Shown here: one piece after another, positions 1-10,497 of the stretch
Layout: every line of letters starts with the position of its first letter
Numbering within the stretch: position 1 is the first letter of the stretch
NCBI GenBank assembly: GCA_029055875.1
Contig: JAIDCJ010000021.1
Span: forward strand, 25,245-89,244
Origin: Clostridia bacterium
GTDB lineage: Bacteria; Bacillota; Clostridia; Christensenellales; Borkfalkiaceae
Length of the DNA stretch: 64,000 bases
Reading direction: 5' to 3'
The notes under the pieces: model-generated
The model's input: the letters and a program-made list of their open reading frames with translations, nothing else
Told to the model about the DNA's origin: nothing
The model's database searches: none
Made by a program: the position numbers and the translations under genes

Positions 1-724
1 CGTTATTTTGGAAGAGGTGGACTTCGGCTATACGGAAGATAAAATCGTATTGCACGATATCAGCCTGTATGCGCGTCCCGGTCAGAAGGTGGCGTTCGTA
101 GGCGCGACGGGCGCGGGCAAAACGACGATTACCAATCTCTTAACCCGCTTCTACGACATTGCCGACGGCAAGATTCGCTACGACGGTATCAACCTCAATA
201 AAATCAAGAAATCGGACTTGCGCCGTTCGCTCGGACTGATTTTGCAGGATACCAACCTCTTTACGGGCACGGTAATGGATAATATCCGTTACGGGCTTTT
301 GGAGGCGACGGACGAAGAGTGCATTGCGGCGGCGAAGCTCGCGGGTGCGGACGACTTTATTACGCGCCTTCCCGAGGGCTATCAGACGATGCTCTATCAG
401 AACGGTGCGAACCTCTCGCAGGGACAGCGGCAGCTTCTTTCCATTGCGCGCGCCGCGGTTGCCGATCCGCCCGTTATGATTATGGACGAGGCAACGAGCT
501 CTATCGATACCCGTACCGAGGCAATCGTGCAAAGGGGTATGGATAACCTTATGAAGGGCAGAACGGTATTCGTAATTGCGCACCGCCTTTCCACCGTTCA
601 GAATTCCGACGTAATTATGGTACTCGACCACGGCCGCATTATCGAGCGCGGCTCACACGAACAGCTCATTGCTCAAAAAGGACAGTATTACAAATTGTAT
701 ACGGGCGCGTTCGAGTTAGAGTGA
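1..724 (+). CDS. ABC transporter ATP-binding/permease (multidrug/lipid exporter type), C-terminal ATPase domain, 5'-truncated by window edge
   Basis: Walker A GATGAGKTT, signature LSQGQRQ, Walker B VMIMDEATSSID, H-loop AHRLST; reading frame open to the window start. Confidence 0.9.
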   Translation, partial: VILEEVDFGYTEDKIVLHDISLYARPGQKVAFVGATGAGKTTITNLLTRFYDIADGKIRYDGINLNKIKKSDLRRSLGLILQDTNLFTGTVMDNIRYGLLEATDEECIAAAKLAGADDFITRLPEGYQTMLYQNGANLSQGQRQLLSIARAAVADPPVMIMDEATSSIDTRTEAIVQRGMDNLMKGRTVFVIAHRLSTVQNSDVIMVLDHGRIIERGSHEQLIAQKGQYYKLYTGAFELE

Positions 725-744
725 GTTCACAATAAGTTTATTAG

Positions 745-778
745 AAAAAGCCTTTCCTTACGGAAGGGCTTTTTTGTT
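745..778 (+). terminator. Intrinsic terminator after the ABC exporter
   Basis: AAAAGCCTTTCC-TTAC-GGAAGGGCTTTTTT hairpin with T-tract. Confidence 0.85.
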
Positions 779-798
779 TTATAAGTACTTCATAGGGT

Positions 799-1152
799 TT
801 ATTGAATTTTGTTGTGAAGGATATTGGCAATCGAAATTAATGCCCGCTGTCCGTCAGGGCCGAGCTTTTTGCCCACGTTACGAAATTCGGATAGCATTTC
901 ATTTTCAATGGGGGATACGGATATACGAATTAAATTTTTTTCGGGGTCTTCTTCATTAGAATAACGATCCAAAATATAATCACATGAAACGTTAAAAATA
1001 TCAGCGATTTTCATAAGCATCTTGAAATCGGGCTCGCGTAAACCGACTTCCCAATTTCCAACCGTTCCCGTGGAAACCTTTAATATTTCTGCAAATTCCT
1101 TTTGAGAAAGATTATTTTTTTGTCTTAATTCTTTCAGCCGAAGAGAAAACAT
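799..1152 (-). CDS. XRE-family HTH transcriptional regulator
   Basis: N-terminal HTH LKELRQKNNLSQKEFAEILKVSTGTVGNWEVGLREPDFKMLMKIADIF; GGGAG RBS upstream. Confidence 0.85.
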   Translation of the reverse strand: MFSLRLKELRQKNNLSQKEFAEILKVSTGTVGNWEVGLREPDFKMLMKIADIFNVSCDYILDRYSNEEDPEKNLIRISVSPIENEMLSEFRNVGKKLGPDGQRALISIANILHNKIQ

Positions 1153-1180
1153 CTTTATTTACTCCCTTATATAAAGATTA

Positions 1181-1241
1181 TCACAAATTGAAATAATTAT
1201 TATAAGCGAGAAAATATAAACTCACAAACTGAAACAATAAT
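1181..1241. promoter_or_regulatory. Two 20-bp direct repeats, putative XRE operator sites
   Basis: TCACAAATTGAAATAATTAT (1181-1200) and TCACAAACTGAAACAATAAT (1222-1241), 17/20 identical, in the divergent intergenic region. Confidence 0.6.
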
Positions 1242-1242
1242 C

Positions 1243-1271
1243 TTGACTTTTCTTTCGTATCGTGATAATAT
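1243..1271 (+). promoter_or_regulatory. SigA-type promoter of the Gly-rich lipoprotein gene
   Basis: TTGACT-17 nt-TAATAT. Confidence 0.75.
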
Positions 1272-1309
1272 TATTACATAATGACGGAATTTGTCATGAG
1301 AGGTGTTTT

Positions 1310-4300
1310 ATGAAACGTAAATTATTGGTTTTGATTTGTGCAATGGTTGCGGCAGTAACTTGCTTAATCGGTCTTGTCGCCTGCGGTGGTACGGTCGGCG
1401 GTAGTGGGGGCGGCGTAAACGGCACATACTATCCCTACGAAAACGGCAGTTATGACAAAACGGCTTGGATAAAATTGAACGGAGATACATGGACTACGAA
1501 TGACGGCGACTCCGGCACGTTTGAAGTAAAGGGAAACGAAATTGTTATTTATATTGACCTCTACGGTTCCAAGCAGATATTCTCTAAGGGCACGGTGAAA
1601 GACGGTGTTCTTACTATGACAACGGCGGGTATTACAAGAACGTTCTGTAAAGACGGTGCGAAGCCTTCCGATTCATCGCAACCGAACAAACCGAACAATC
1701 CTGTTACGGAAAAGGTTACGATTACATACAACGCGAACGGCGGAAGGTTCGCAAGCGGCAGTGAAACGTATTCGCAGACTGCCGATAAAAACGCTTTGCT
1801 CACCGCGCCCGATTCTCCTACGCGTACGAATTACACGTTTGCAGGGTGGTCAAAAAGCAAGAGCGGCTCGGATATGTGGAAGTTCGATGAGGATAAAGCC
1901 TCCGACGGCATAACGCTCTATGCAAAATGGACGGAGAAATCTGCCGTAATTTTGAGTGTAGACGGCGCAAGCATTGAGGGCAACAATATTTTTATGCTCG
2001 TAGACCATACCACGGACGCAGTTTCTCTTTCTAATAAAGTGGTTTGCAGTTCGGATAGCGTATGGCGACTTTATTACGATAGACTCGGACAGACGGAAAT
2101 CCCCACCAAAATGGCGGCGGGGCTTTCGGGGTATCTTGCAAACGGTAACAACGTGTTCTATATGGTGGTCACTTCGCAGGACGGTGTGCAGACGAACCTC
2201 TATGAACTTACCGTGCACCGCAGCTATGCCGTTAGCGTGAGCTATTATAACGGTTTTGCCTTGATGGATACTGAAACCGTTTATACGGGCAGCACGTTTA
2301 CGGCAAACTATAATCCTACCATTACGGGCTATACGTTTAATGGTTGGAAAGATGCCGATGGCGTTGCTGTAACTTCATTTACGGTTTGGGGCAGCACGTC
2401 GCTCTATGCAAATAAAACGGCAAAGAGCTACACGGCTTCGTTTAACGTAAATGGCGGAGACAAATTAACTAAAACGGAACAGACGGTCACTTACGATAGT
2501 TCCTATAAATTCCCTGTGCCTACGAGAACAGGCTATTCGTTCTTGGGTTGGTATTACGGCGAAACGCAGCTCACAAACACGAGCGGTTCGAGCATTGTCG
2601 TCTGGAATTATACGCAAGATAGAACGATCAATGCAAAATGGCAAGCAAACACTTATACGCTTACAGTAAAAACCAACAACTCTGATGCCGGTACTGTCAC
2701 AGGCGGAGGAGAATATAAATACGACAGTTCCGTCACTCTCACCGCGACTACAACAAGTGGCTGCATGTTTCTTGGGTGGTATGATATCAACGAAGATTGT
2801 GTATCACAAGAGCTATCTTTTAGAATAAAAATGGGATTCGATAAAACATATGTTGCAAAATGGGACACAAATATTCGTTATATAGATAGTAATGGGGAGA
2901 TAAAGTACAATTCTAGTTGTAAATATTTGACAAAGGAGGGAAATCAAACATTATCGGGATGGTATTTACTTTCTGGAACGGTCTCTGGCGAATTTACATT
3001 TACTGTCATCAACGAAGCTCATATTATTTTAGCAGATAATTGTAGTTGGAATCTAAATAGTGGTGGTCTGGTTGTATCTTCAAGTAATTTGTTATACATC
3101 TACGCTCAAAGTATTGGAGAGAATGTAGGTGAGTTAAAAACGAATGCTAATATTGGCGGTCAAAATTCATATGGATTCCTCGTCAATGATAATGGAGAAA
3201 ACGGCGGTAATGGCGGTACAATAACGATAAACGGTGGAAAGATTACAGCAACAAATATAGGTGGCGGAAACGGCGGGAAAGGTCGTGACGGCGGGACGAA
3301 CTCGGATGGGATTACAGGCCATTATGGAGCAGCTGGCGGTGCTGGTGGTACTAGCGGGACAATAACAATAAACGGCGGAGAGATTACGTCCACAAATATA
3401 GGTGGCGGTAACGGCGGCAACGGTGGCAACGGCGGTTATGGCAGCGCGCGCGGCGGCAGCGGCGGCAGCGGCGGCAGCGGCGGTAACGGCGGTACAATAA
3501 TGATAAACGGTGGAAAAATTACGGCAATAAATATAGGTGGCGGTAATGGTGGTAACGGCGGTAATGGTGAGTCTTGCGGTGACAGTGGTAACGGCGGTAA
3601 TGGTGGCCCCGGCGGGCGTGGTGGTACTAGCGGGACAATAACAATAAACGGCGGAGAGATTGCGTCCACCAATATAGGTGGCGGTAATGGTGGTAACGGC
3701 GGTAACGGCAATAATAGCGGAAGCGGGCAAGCGGGTGGCTACGGCAGCGGCGGTGGTGCTGGTGGTACTAGCGGGACAATAACAATAAACGGCGGAGAGA
3801 TTGTGTCCACCAATATAGGTGGCGGTAACGGCGGTAACGGCGGTAACGGCGGTTATGGCGGTGCTGGCATATCTGGCAGTCCTACTTCTGGCGGGGCTGG
3901 TGGTAATGGTGGCAATGGCGGTTCTAGTGACACAATAACAATAAATGCTGGTATAATATCAGCAGCCAACTTGAGTGGTGGTAATGGTGGTAATGGCGGT
4001 AACGGTAAAGCGGGCTCGAAATATACTGGTTATGGCGGAAATGGCGGAAATGGCGGAAATGGCAGTATAATTATTATAAAGAACGAACAACTTACGATTT
4101 CTTCTTTAAGAGGTTTGGGTGGGAAAGGTGGTAATAGCAGAAATGGCACTGCTTCTCCTGGCACAGCTGGAACAAAAGCGGAAATTTATTTTTATGGTAC
4201 CGAATCCGAATGGAACAGTAAAGAAATTTCCTCGGAGAATGCGGATATTTATTTCTATTCTAAGAACGAACCATCTGTAGAAGGTAACTATTGGCACTAC

Positions 4301-4342
4301 GACGAAAACGGTGAAATTGCTATATGGGTGAAAGAGCAATAA
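1310..4342 (+). CDS. Lipoprotein with InlB-type (Flg_new-like) repeats and a tandem glycine-rich repeat region
   Basis: Start [27 protein letters not shown] with lipobox LVAC; repeats of NGG..F..GY.F.GW type; six TITINGG...[11 protein letters not shown] units; C-terminal [15 protein letters not shown] module. Confidence 0.85.
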   Translation: MKRKLLVLICAMVAAVTCLIGLVACGGTVGGSGGGVNGTYYPYENGSYDKTAWIKLNGDTWTTNDGDSGTFEVKGNEIVIYIDLYGSKQIFSKGTVKDGVLTMTTAGITRTFCKDGAKPSDSSQPNKPNNPVTEKVTITYNANGGRFASGSETYSQTADKNALLTAPDSPTRTNYTFAGWSKSKSGSDMWKFDEDKASDGITLYAKWTEKSAVILSVDGASIEGNNIFMLVDHTTDAVSLSNKVVCSSDSVWRLYYDRLGQTEIPTKMAAGLSGYLANGNNVFYMVVTSQDGVQTNLYELTVHRSYAVSVSYYNGFALMDTETVYTGSTFTANYNPTITGYTFNGWKDADGVAVTSFTVWGSTSLYANKTAKSYTASFNVNGGDKLTKTEQTVTYDSSYKFPVPTRTGYSFLGWYYGETQLTNTSGSSIVVWNYTQDRTINAKWQANTYTLTVKTNNSDAGTVTGGGEYKYDSSVTLTATTTSGCMFLGWYDINEDCVSQELSFRIKMGFDKTYVAKWDTNIRYIDSNGEIKYNSSCKYLTKEGNQTLSGWYLLSGTVSGEFTFTVINEAHIILADNCSWNLNSGGLVVSSSNLLYIYAQSIGENVGELKTNANIGGQNSYGFLVNDNGENGGNGGTITINGGKITATNIGGGNGGKGRDGGTNSDGITGHYGAAGGAGGTSGTITINGGEITSTNIGGGNGGNGGNGGYGSARGGSGGSGGSGGNGGTIMINGGKITAINIGGGNGGNGGNGESCGDSGNGGNGGPGGRGGTSGTITINGGEIASTNIGGGNGGNGGNGNNSGSGQAGGYGSGGGAGGTSGTITINGGEIVSTNIGGGNGGNGGNGGYGGAGISGSPTSGGAGGNGGNGGSSDTITINAGIISAANLSGGNGGNGGNGKAGSKYTGYGGNGGNGGNGSIIIIKNEQLTISSLRGLGGKGGNSRNGTASPGTAGTKAEIYFYGTESEWNSKEISSENADIYFYSKNEPSVEGNYWHYDENGEIAIWVKEQ
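3214..4060 (+). repeat. Tandem ~132-156 bp coding repeats (six units: A-B-A-B-B-C)
   Basis: Unit starts at about 3214, 3347, 3491, 3623, 3764 and 3920; B units share near-identical GGTACTAGCGGGACAATAACAATAAACGGCGGAGAGATT. Confidence 0.85.
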
Positions 4343-4360
4343 AAATTTTCCGAAAAGTAC

Positions 4361-4389
4361 TTGCTTTTTTTGTAGCAGTATGCTACAAT
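4361..4389 (+). promoter_or_regulatory. SigA-type promoter of rimP-nusA operon
   Basis: TTGCTT-17 nt-TACAAT. Confidence 0.65.
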
Positions 4390-4414
4390 GTAGTTACTTA
4401 ATCGATGCAAAGAG

Positions 4415-4443
4415 ATTGAGAGCGGCGTATTGTCGCTCTCAAT
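4415..4443 (+). promoter_or_regulatory. Leader hairpin in rimP-nusA 5' UTR
   Basis: ATTGAGAGCG-GCGTATTGT-CGCTCTCAAT, 10-bp perfect stem, no T-tract. Confidence 0.6.
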
Positions 4444-4463
4444 TCTTATAATCGGGGGTTAGC

Positions 4464-4919
4464 ATGAAAACAAAGCCGATTGCGGATACCATTGCCTTTT
4501 TGAAGCCCATTGCGGACGAGGTAGGCGTGGAAATCGTAGAAGCGCAGTGGGATACGCGCACCAAGTCGCTTACAATTTATATCGACGTGGAGGGCGGGGT
4601 AGACCTCAATCTTTGCGAGAAGTTCCACCGTGCAATCGACGAACCGCTCGACGAATTCGATCCCTCTTTCGGCGAAGCGTACACCCTCAACTGCTCGTCG
4701 CTCGGGCTTGACAGACCGTTCAAGACGGCGCGCGATTTCGAGCGGCATATGGGCGAAAAAATCGAACTGCATTTCTATGCGCCGTTCGAGGGGAAGAAGT
4801 ATCACGAGGGCGAGCTCGTCGCATTCGACGACGAAACGGTAACCATTAAAACGCCGAAGGGCGAATTGATTGTGCCGCGGGAGAAGACCTCGAAAATCTG
4901 TCTCTATATCGAAGTATAG
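4464..4919 (+). CDS. rimP: Ribosome maturation factor RimP
   Basis: RimP-like sequence and synteny upstream of nusA. Confidence 0.92.
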   Translation: MKTKPIADTIAFLKPIADEVGVEIVEAQWDTRTKSLTIYIDVEGGVDLNLCEKFHRAIDEPLDEFDPSFGEAYTLNCSSLGLDRPFKTARDFERHMGEKIELHFYAPFEGKKYHEGELVAFDDETVTIKTPKGELIVPREKTSKICLYIEV

Positions 4920-5015
4920 ATTCCTTCGCTCGCTTGCAGGCGGGCCGGGGAATGACGGAGAAAAGAAGTATAAAATAAATAAGATAAAGTTCTCGAAAAT
5001 CAAAAGGAGTTTATT

Positions 5016-6125
5016 ATGGTAAACAAGGATTTCTTTGCGGCTCTCGCAGATTTGGAGCGGGAGAAGGGCATCAGCGAGGAAGCGTTCATCGAGGCGCTCT
5101 CGAATGCGCTTGCGTCTGCTTATAAAAAGCAGTATTACGGCGACGCGGGAAACGTGGAGGTTCGGCTCAACCCCGAAAAGTGCACCATTCGCTTTTTCCT
5201 CACGCAGACGGTCGTTGACAGCGACGAACCGCAGGACGGCGAAATTATGCTCGAAGACGCGCGCTTAAAGAAGAAGAGCGCGAAGGTAGGCGATATCCTC
5301 TCCGAGGAGTTCGTTCCCAAGGACTTCACGCGTATCGCGGCGCAGACGGCAAAGCAAGTCATTCTGCAAAAAATTCACGAAACCGAGCGCGACAACACGC
5401 TTTCCGAGTTCTCCGATAAAGAGGGCGAGCTCATGAGCGGACTCGTGCGCAAGGTAGATATGAGAAACGTGAGTATCGAGCTCGGCAAGGGACAGATCGA
5501 GGGCTTGATGCTTCCGCAGGACCAAGTCCCCGGCGAGCGTTACAACGTGGGCGATAAGCTCAAAGTTTACGTGAAGCGCGTAAGAAACGGCGGGCGCAAT
5601 GCGCAGGTGCTCGTTTCCCGTGCGGCTCCCGGACTTGTGAAGCGCCTGTTCGAGGAAGAGGTTCCCGAAATCAAGCAGGGAATCGTTACCATTAAATCGG
5701 TTGCGCGTGAACCGGGACACAGAACCAAAATGGCGATTGCCACCGAGGATCCGAGAATCGACGCGGTAGGCGCGTGCGTCGGCAACAAGGGCGCGCGTGT
5801 AAACGCGGTGGTTGCCGAGCTCGGCGGTGAAAAAATCGATATTATTCTTTGGAGCGAAAACCCGCTCGAATTCATTGCAAAGGCGCTCTCGCCCGCAACG
5901 GTCGTTTCCGTTACGCAAATCGGCGACAAAGCCGCGGTTGCAGTCGTACCCGACGAAAAGCTTTCGCTTGCAATCGGCAGAGACGGACAGAACGCGCGTC
6001 TTGCGGCACGGCTCACGGGCTGGAAGATTGACGTAAAGAGCGAGTCGGCGGCGGAAAAGCTCAACCTCGAAGAGAATATAGAGGCGGAGGCGGAAGCGCT
6101 TCCCGAAGCTCCCGCGGAGGAGTAA
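5016..6125 (+). CDS. nusA: Transcription termination/antitermination factor NusA
   Basis: NusA N-domain, S1 and KH regions (GACVGNKGARVNAVVAELGGEKIDIILWSE). Confidence 0.97.
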   Translation: MVNKDFFAALADLEREKGISEEAFIEALSNALASAYKKQYYGDAGNVEVRLNPEKCTIRFFLTQTVVDSDEPQDGEIMLEDARLKKKSAKVGDILSEEFVPKDFTRIAAQTAKQVILQKIHETERDNTLSEFSDKEGELMSGLVRKVDMRNVSIELGKGQIEGLMLPQDQVPGERYNVGDKLKVYVKRVRNGGRNAQVLVSRAAPGLVKRLFEEEVPEIKQGIVTIKSVAREPGHRTKMAIATEDPRIDAVGACVGNKGARVNAVVAELGGEKIDIILWSENPLEFIAKALSPATVVSVTQIGDKAAVAVVPDEKLSLAIGRDGQNARLAARLTGWKIDVKSESAAEKLNLEENIEAEAEALPEAPAEE

Positions 6126-6398
6126 ATGCAAAAAACGAAAAAAATTCCCATGCGCACCTGTATCGGCTGCCGCGAGGAGAAGCCCAAGAAGGATATGCTC
6201 CGCGTCGTAAAAAATGCGGCGGGGGAAATTCATTTGGACTTTTCGGGCAAGATGGCGGGGCGCGGCGCGTACGTTTGTAACAGCGAAGCGTGCGTGAAAA
6301 AAATCGGGAAATACAAGCTTCTGCACAAGACCTTTTCTCAAAACGTAGACGAAGAAATCTACAAGGCGATAGAGGAGGAGTTCCTTGGGCAAAAGTAA
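6126..6398 (+). CDS. ylxR: YlxR family RNA-binding protein (RnpM)
   Basis: RTCIGCREEKPKKDMLRVV motif; between nusA and ylxQ. Confidence 0.93.
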   Translation: MQKTKKIPMRTCIGCREEKPKKDMLRVVKNAAGEIHLDFSGKMAGRGAYVCNSEACVKKIGKYKLLHKTFSQNVDEEIYKAIEEEFLGQK

Positions 6399-6675
6399 CT
6401 TGAAAACCTATCTCGGATTCGCGCGGCGGGCGGGCAAGCTCACCCTCGGCGTGAACGCCGTGAGCACGCTCTCGGGCGGGGTGTATCTGCTGGTGGCAGA
6501 TAGTTCCGCTTCGGAGAATACCAAAAAGGAAATCGAAAAACTTAAAAAAAAGTTATCGGTTCCCGTTGTCTGGACGGAGGGCTTAGAAACCCTCACGGGA
6601 AAAGAATTTTGTAAATTGGCGGCCGTACGCGAGCCGCATTTGGCTGAGGCGATTCTCGCCGAGCGGGAAGATTAA
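6385..6675 (+). CDS. ylxQ: YlxQ, L7Ae-family ribosomal protein-like
   Basis: L7Ae-like fold sequence; synteny nusA-ylxR-ylxQ-infB. Confidence 0.88.
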   Translation: MGKSNLKTYLGFARRAGKLTLGVNAVSTLSGGVYLLVADSSASENTKKEIEKLKKKLSVPVVWTEGLETLTGKEFCKLAAVREPHLAEAILAERED

Positions 6676-6689
6676 ATTTCGGAGGAAAT

Positions 6690-9176
6690 ATGGCTTACGA
6701 AAATATCGAAAAATTGAGCGCCCTTTTAACGGACGGTGATACCGCCGCGCTGAAAAAGGCGGTTACGGCGAGCGAAAAACGGCTTGGCGAACTCATGAAA
6801 AAAATTGCGGAAGTAGAAGCCGCCGCCGCGCAGGCGCGTGCGGAGGAGGAAGCCCGCTTAAAGGAAGAGGCGCGCCAGAAAGAAGAGGCGTTAAAAGCCG
6901 CCGCCGAAGCGGAGAAAAAGGCGAAGGAGGAGTCCAAAGCCGATGCGGAGAAGCAGGCAAAGAAAGCGGAAGAAAAACCCGCAGCACCTGCTAGCGCAAA
7001 GGCTCCCGCCGCTGCGCGTCCGCAGGGGGAATACCGCCCTGCCGCAGGCGCACCCGCACGGCCTACCTTCCGTCCCGCCGCTCCCGCTGCTTCCCGCCCG
7101 CCCTATACGGGCGCAAGGCCCGCAGGTGCAGGGGCTCGGCCGCCGTACGGTGCAAAGCCTCAGGGCGCGGGGGCTCGTCCCGTGGGGGGCAGAGGGCCTG
7201 CCGCCAGACCGCTTCCGCCGCCTCCGCCCGCTCCTACGCAGCGTAGAGACACTTCCAAAAAATTTGAAAAGACCTACGTTGAGCGCCGCCCCGTAAACAA
7301 GCGTGCGCTTCAGCGTCAGCAGGGCGCAAGCATCGGCGACTTCGACGAAGAGAAGAGCGGTTACCGCAAAGCGCGTTTCGGCAAGAAGGGCGCAAGAAAG
7401 GAAACGCAGACCATTAAGATTGACCACGCCGTGGTGACGAGCAAGGAAATTCCCATTAAGGTGCTTTCCGAAAAGCTCGGTATTTCCGCGGTGGAAATTA
7501 CGAAACGCCTTTTCAAGGAAGGCATTATGAAGACGGTGAACGAGTCGGTGGACTACGACAACGCGGCGTTTATTGCGTTGGAGCTTGGCATCGACCTCGA
7601 ATACAAGCCCGAAAAGACTGCGGAGGAAGCGCTCTTCGAGGAGCACGGCGGAGATGAGACGGAGAACCTTATCACCCGCGCACCCGTAGTCACCGTTATG
7701 GGTCACGTTGACCACGGTAAAACTTCCCTGCTCGATAATATTCGCCGTACCAACGTAACGGAAGGCGAAGCGGGCGGCATTACGCAGAGTATCGGTGCAT
7801 ACACCGTATCGCTCGGCGACGGCAAGGACATTACGTTTATCGATACGCCCGGTCACGCGGCGTTCACCGCAATGCGTGCGCGCGGCGCGAAGGTGACGGA
7901 TATCGTCGTGCTCGTCGTGGCGGCGGACGACGGAATCATGCCGCAGACGGTGGAGGCAATCGACCACGCAAAGGCGGCAAACGTGCCCGTGATCGTTGCC
8001 ATGAACAAAATGGATAAACCGCACGTCAATCCCGATAAGGTCAAGCAGGGGCTCATGGAGCACGAGCTTGTTCCCGAGGAGTGGGGCGGCGACGTGATCG
8101 TCGTACCCGTTTCCGCAAAGACGGGCGCGGGAATCGATCAGCTGCTCGAGAGCATTTGGCTCGTTGCGGAAATGCAGGAGCTCAAGGCCAATCCCGACCG
8201 CAAGGCGAAGGGCGTCGTCATCGAGGCGAAGCTCGACAAGGGCAAGGGCCCCGTTGCAAGCGTGCTCGTGCAGAACGGAACGCTCCGTACGGGCGACTAC
8301 CTCATTTCGGGCATGATGACGGGTAAAGTCCGTGCCATGATCGACGACAAGGGCAAGACGGTAAAAGAGGCAGGGCCCTCCACGGCGGTTTCCGTACTCG
8401 GTTTAGAGGACGTTCCCAATGCGGGCGACGCAATCTACGCTGTAGAGCAGAACCTCATGAAGAAGGTACAGGACGAGCGCAAGGTACACGAGCGCGAATC
8501 CATGATTAAAGAAACGCAGAAAGTCACGCTCGACGACGTATTCAAGCAGGTTGCCGAGGGCAATATCAAGGATTTGAACGTTATCGTCAAGGGCGACGTT
8601 CAAGGCTCGGTTGAAGCGGTGAGAAGCTCGCTTGTAAAACTCTCCAACGAGGAAGTGCGCGTGAAGGTCATTCACGCGGGCGCGGGCGCAATCAACGAGA
8701 GCGATATCATGCTCGCGGACAGCGCGAATGCAATCGTCATCGGCTTCAACGTCCGTCCCGACGCTAAGGCAAAGACGCTTGCAGAGCGCAGTAAGGTGGA
8801 CGTACGCTCCTACCGCATTATCTACGAATTGCTCGACGATATGCAGGCGGCGCTCAAGGGTATGCTTGCACCCAAGTATCACGAAGTGTACATGGGCAAA
8901 GCGGAAGTCCGTCAGACGTTCAACATTACGGGCGTGGGCGTGGTTGCGGGCTGCCTCGTTACCGAGGGCAAGCTCATCCGCGGCGGCAAGCTGCGTATTT
9001 ACCGCGACGACGTCATGATCGTAGAGGGCAACGTAAAACAGCTCAAACACTATAAGGACGACGCAAAGGAAATTGCAGCGGGCTTAGAGTGCGGCTGTGC
9101 AATCGAGAACTTCAACGAAATCAAGATAGGCGATTTCATCGAGTGCTATCTCATTGAGGAGTTAAAACAGGCATGA
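6690..9176 (+). CDS. infB: Translation initiation factor IF-2
   Basis: GTPase motifs [24 protein letters not shown]; Ala/Pro/Lys-rich N-terminal linker. Confidence 0.98.
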   Translation: MAYENIEKLSALLTDGDTAALKKAVTASEKRLGELMKKIAEVEAAAAQARAEEEARLKEEARQKEEALKAAAEAEKKAKEESKADAEKQAKKAEEKPAAPASAKAPAAARPQGEYRPAAGAPARPTFRPAAPAASRPPYTGARPAGAGARPPYGAKPQGAGARPVGGRGPAARPLPPPPPAPTQRRDTSKKFEKTYVERRPVNKRALQRQQGASIGDFDEEKSGYRKARFGKKGARKETQTIKIDHAVVTSKEIPIKVLSEKLGISAVEITKRLFKEGIMKTVNESVDYDNAAFIALELGIDLEYKPEKTAEEALFEEHGGDETENLITRAPVVTVMGHVDHGKTSLLDNIRRTNVTEGEAGGITQSIGAYTVSLGDGKDITFIDTPGHAAFTAMRARGAKVTDIVVLVVAADDGIMPQTVEAIDHAKAANVPVIVAMNKMDKPHVNPDKVKQGLMEHELVPEEWGGDVIVVPVSAKTGAGIDQLLESIWLVAEMQELKANPDRKAKGVVIEAKLDKGKGPVASVLVQNGTLRTGDYLISGMMTGKVRAMIDDKGKTVKEAGPSTAVSVLGLEDVPNAGDAIYAVEQNLMKKVQDERKVHERESMIKETQKVTLDDVFKQVAEGNIKDLNVIVKGDVQGSVEAVRSSLVKLSNEEVRVKVIHAGAGAINESDIMLADSANAIVIGFNVRPDAKAKTLAERSKVDVRSYRIIYELLDDMQAALKGMLAPKYHEVYMGKAEVRQTFNITGVGVVAGCLVTEGKLIRGGKLRIYRDDVMIVEGNVKQLKHYKDDAKEIAAGLECGCAIENFNEIKIGDFIECYLIEELKQA

Positions 9177-9532
9177 AGCGCACGGAGCGGTTAGACAGCG
9201 AATACAGAAAAGAGATTTCCGCAATCCTTTCGGGTGCGCTCAAAAACAAGGAGCCCGCTTTGAAGGGCATTGTGAGCGTAACCGAAGCGGACGTTGCGCC
9301 CGACTTAAAGACGGCGAAAATCTATTTAAGCGTTTTTGCAACGTCTCCCGAAGAGAAAGAGAATACGCTTGCAATCATTCGCGAAAACGCGGGGTTTATC
9401 CGCCGCGAGCTTTCTCAGGCCATGCGTATGCGCACCGTGCCCGCGCTCACCTTTTTAGAGGATAAGAGCATGGAGTACGGGCAGAAGATGGACGATATTT
9501 TCTCCAAACTGCATAAGGATAACGATCAGTGA
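9173..9532 (+). CDS. rbfA: 30S ribosome-binding factor A
   Basis: RbfA-like sequence; synteny after infB. Confidence 0.93.
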   Translation: MKRTERLDSEYRKEISAILSGALKNKEPALKGIVSVTEADVAPDLKTAKIYLSVFATSPEEKENTLAIIRENAGFIRRELSQAMRMRTVPALTFLEDKSMEYGQKMDDIFSKLHKDNDQ

Positions 9533-10497
9533 ATACCATTCGCGAAATTGCAGAGAAACTCAAAAAAATAAAGAGCGCGGTCATTTTTACGCACGTCCGT
9601 CCCGACGGCGATACCATCGGGAGCGGTATGGCGCTTGCCCGCGCGCTTATCATACTCGGCAAAAAATGCGAGGTGGTGAACGAGGGCGAGGTTCCCGATA
9701 AGTTCTTCTTTTTAGAGGGAATGAAAGATATCAAGCGTGCACCTTCCTTTGATGCGGAAGCGTTTATCTGCGTGGATACGAGCGACGAGGCGCGGCTCGG
9801 TGAATTGCAGCGCACCTTCACGCGGGCGCAGGGGAAGGGCAAGCTCACTATCAATATCGACCACCACGTTTCCAACACCCGCTTTTGCAAAATGAATTTC
9901 GTGCGCGAGCGTGCGAGCAACTGCGAGAATATCGAAGAGCTTATTCGTGCGCTCGGCGTTGCTCCCGATCGCATGATAGCAAGCTATCTTTTAATGGGCA
10001 TGGTGACGGACTCGGGCGGGTTCTCCCATTCGGACGTAACCGGCGACAGCTTCCGCGCGGCGGCGTACTGTGCGGACGCGGGTGCGGACGTCAACCTCAT
10101 TACCTACGAAATTTTTAGAAAGCAGAGCAAGGCGCGCTCAAAGCTCTATCTTGAAACGCTCTCGAAGCTGCGTTTCTTTTTGGACGACAAACTCGCTATT
10201 TGCTTCGTGGAAAAGAGCGCGCTCGACCAATACGGTTTGAAACAGGACGCAACGGAGGGGATCGTGGACTTCGCGCTCTCTATCGACTGCGTAGAAGTGA
10301 GCATTTGTCTAATGGAAGTAAAGCGCGAGCAGTATAAGGCGTCCTTCCGTTCCAAGGGCAAGGTGAACGTAAACGAGGTTGCGCGTACGTTCGGCGGCGG
10401 CGGGCATGTGCTCGCTTCGGGCTGTATGCTTTTCGGCCCCTTGGAAGAGGTTTACGATAAGCTGCAATTTACCATTTCGCAAATCGGGAATTTATGA
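9529..10497 (+). CDS. nrnA: DHH/DHHA1 phosphoesterase, NrnA-like
   Basis: HVRPDGDTIGS, DHH motif IDHHVSN, GGGGHVLASG DHHA1 motif. Confidence 0.9.
   Translation: MNTIREIAEKLKKIKSAVIFTHVRPDGDTIGSGMALARALIILGKKCEVVNEGEVPDKFFFLEGMKDIKRAPSFDAEAFICVDTSDEARLGELQRTFTRAQGKGKLTINIDHHVSNTRFCKMNFVRERASNCENIEELIRALGVAPDRMIASYLLMGMVTDSGGFSHSDVTGDSFRAAAYCADAGADVNLITYEIFRKQSKARSKLYLETLSKLRFFLDDKLAICFVEKSALDQYGLKQDATEGIVDFALSIDCVEVSICLMEVKREQYKASFRSKGKVNVNEVARTFGGGGHVLASGCMLFGPLEEVYDKLQFTISQIGNL

Noticed and set aside
3167-3730. Long minus-strand ORFs (187 and 91 aa) through the Gly-rich repeats
   Set aside because: Low-complexity antisense products (T/A/V- or P/L-rich) generated by the GGC/GGT repeat; no RBS or independent support.
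3180-4080. CRISPR-like periodic repeat
   Set aside because: Periodicity is in-frame protein repeat with no constant-length spacers and no cas genes.
5265-6392. Minus-strand 375-aa ORF opposite nusA/ylxR
   Set aside because: Antisense shadow ORF over clearly identified genes; codon-bias artefact.
6891-8063. Minus-strand 390-aa ORF opposite infB
   Set aside because: Same artefact; the plus strand encodes IF-2 with intact motifs.
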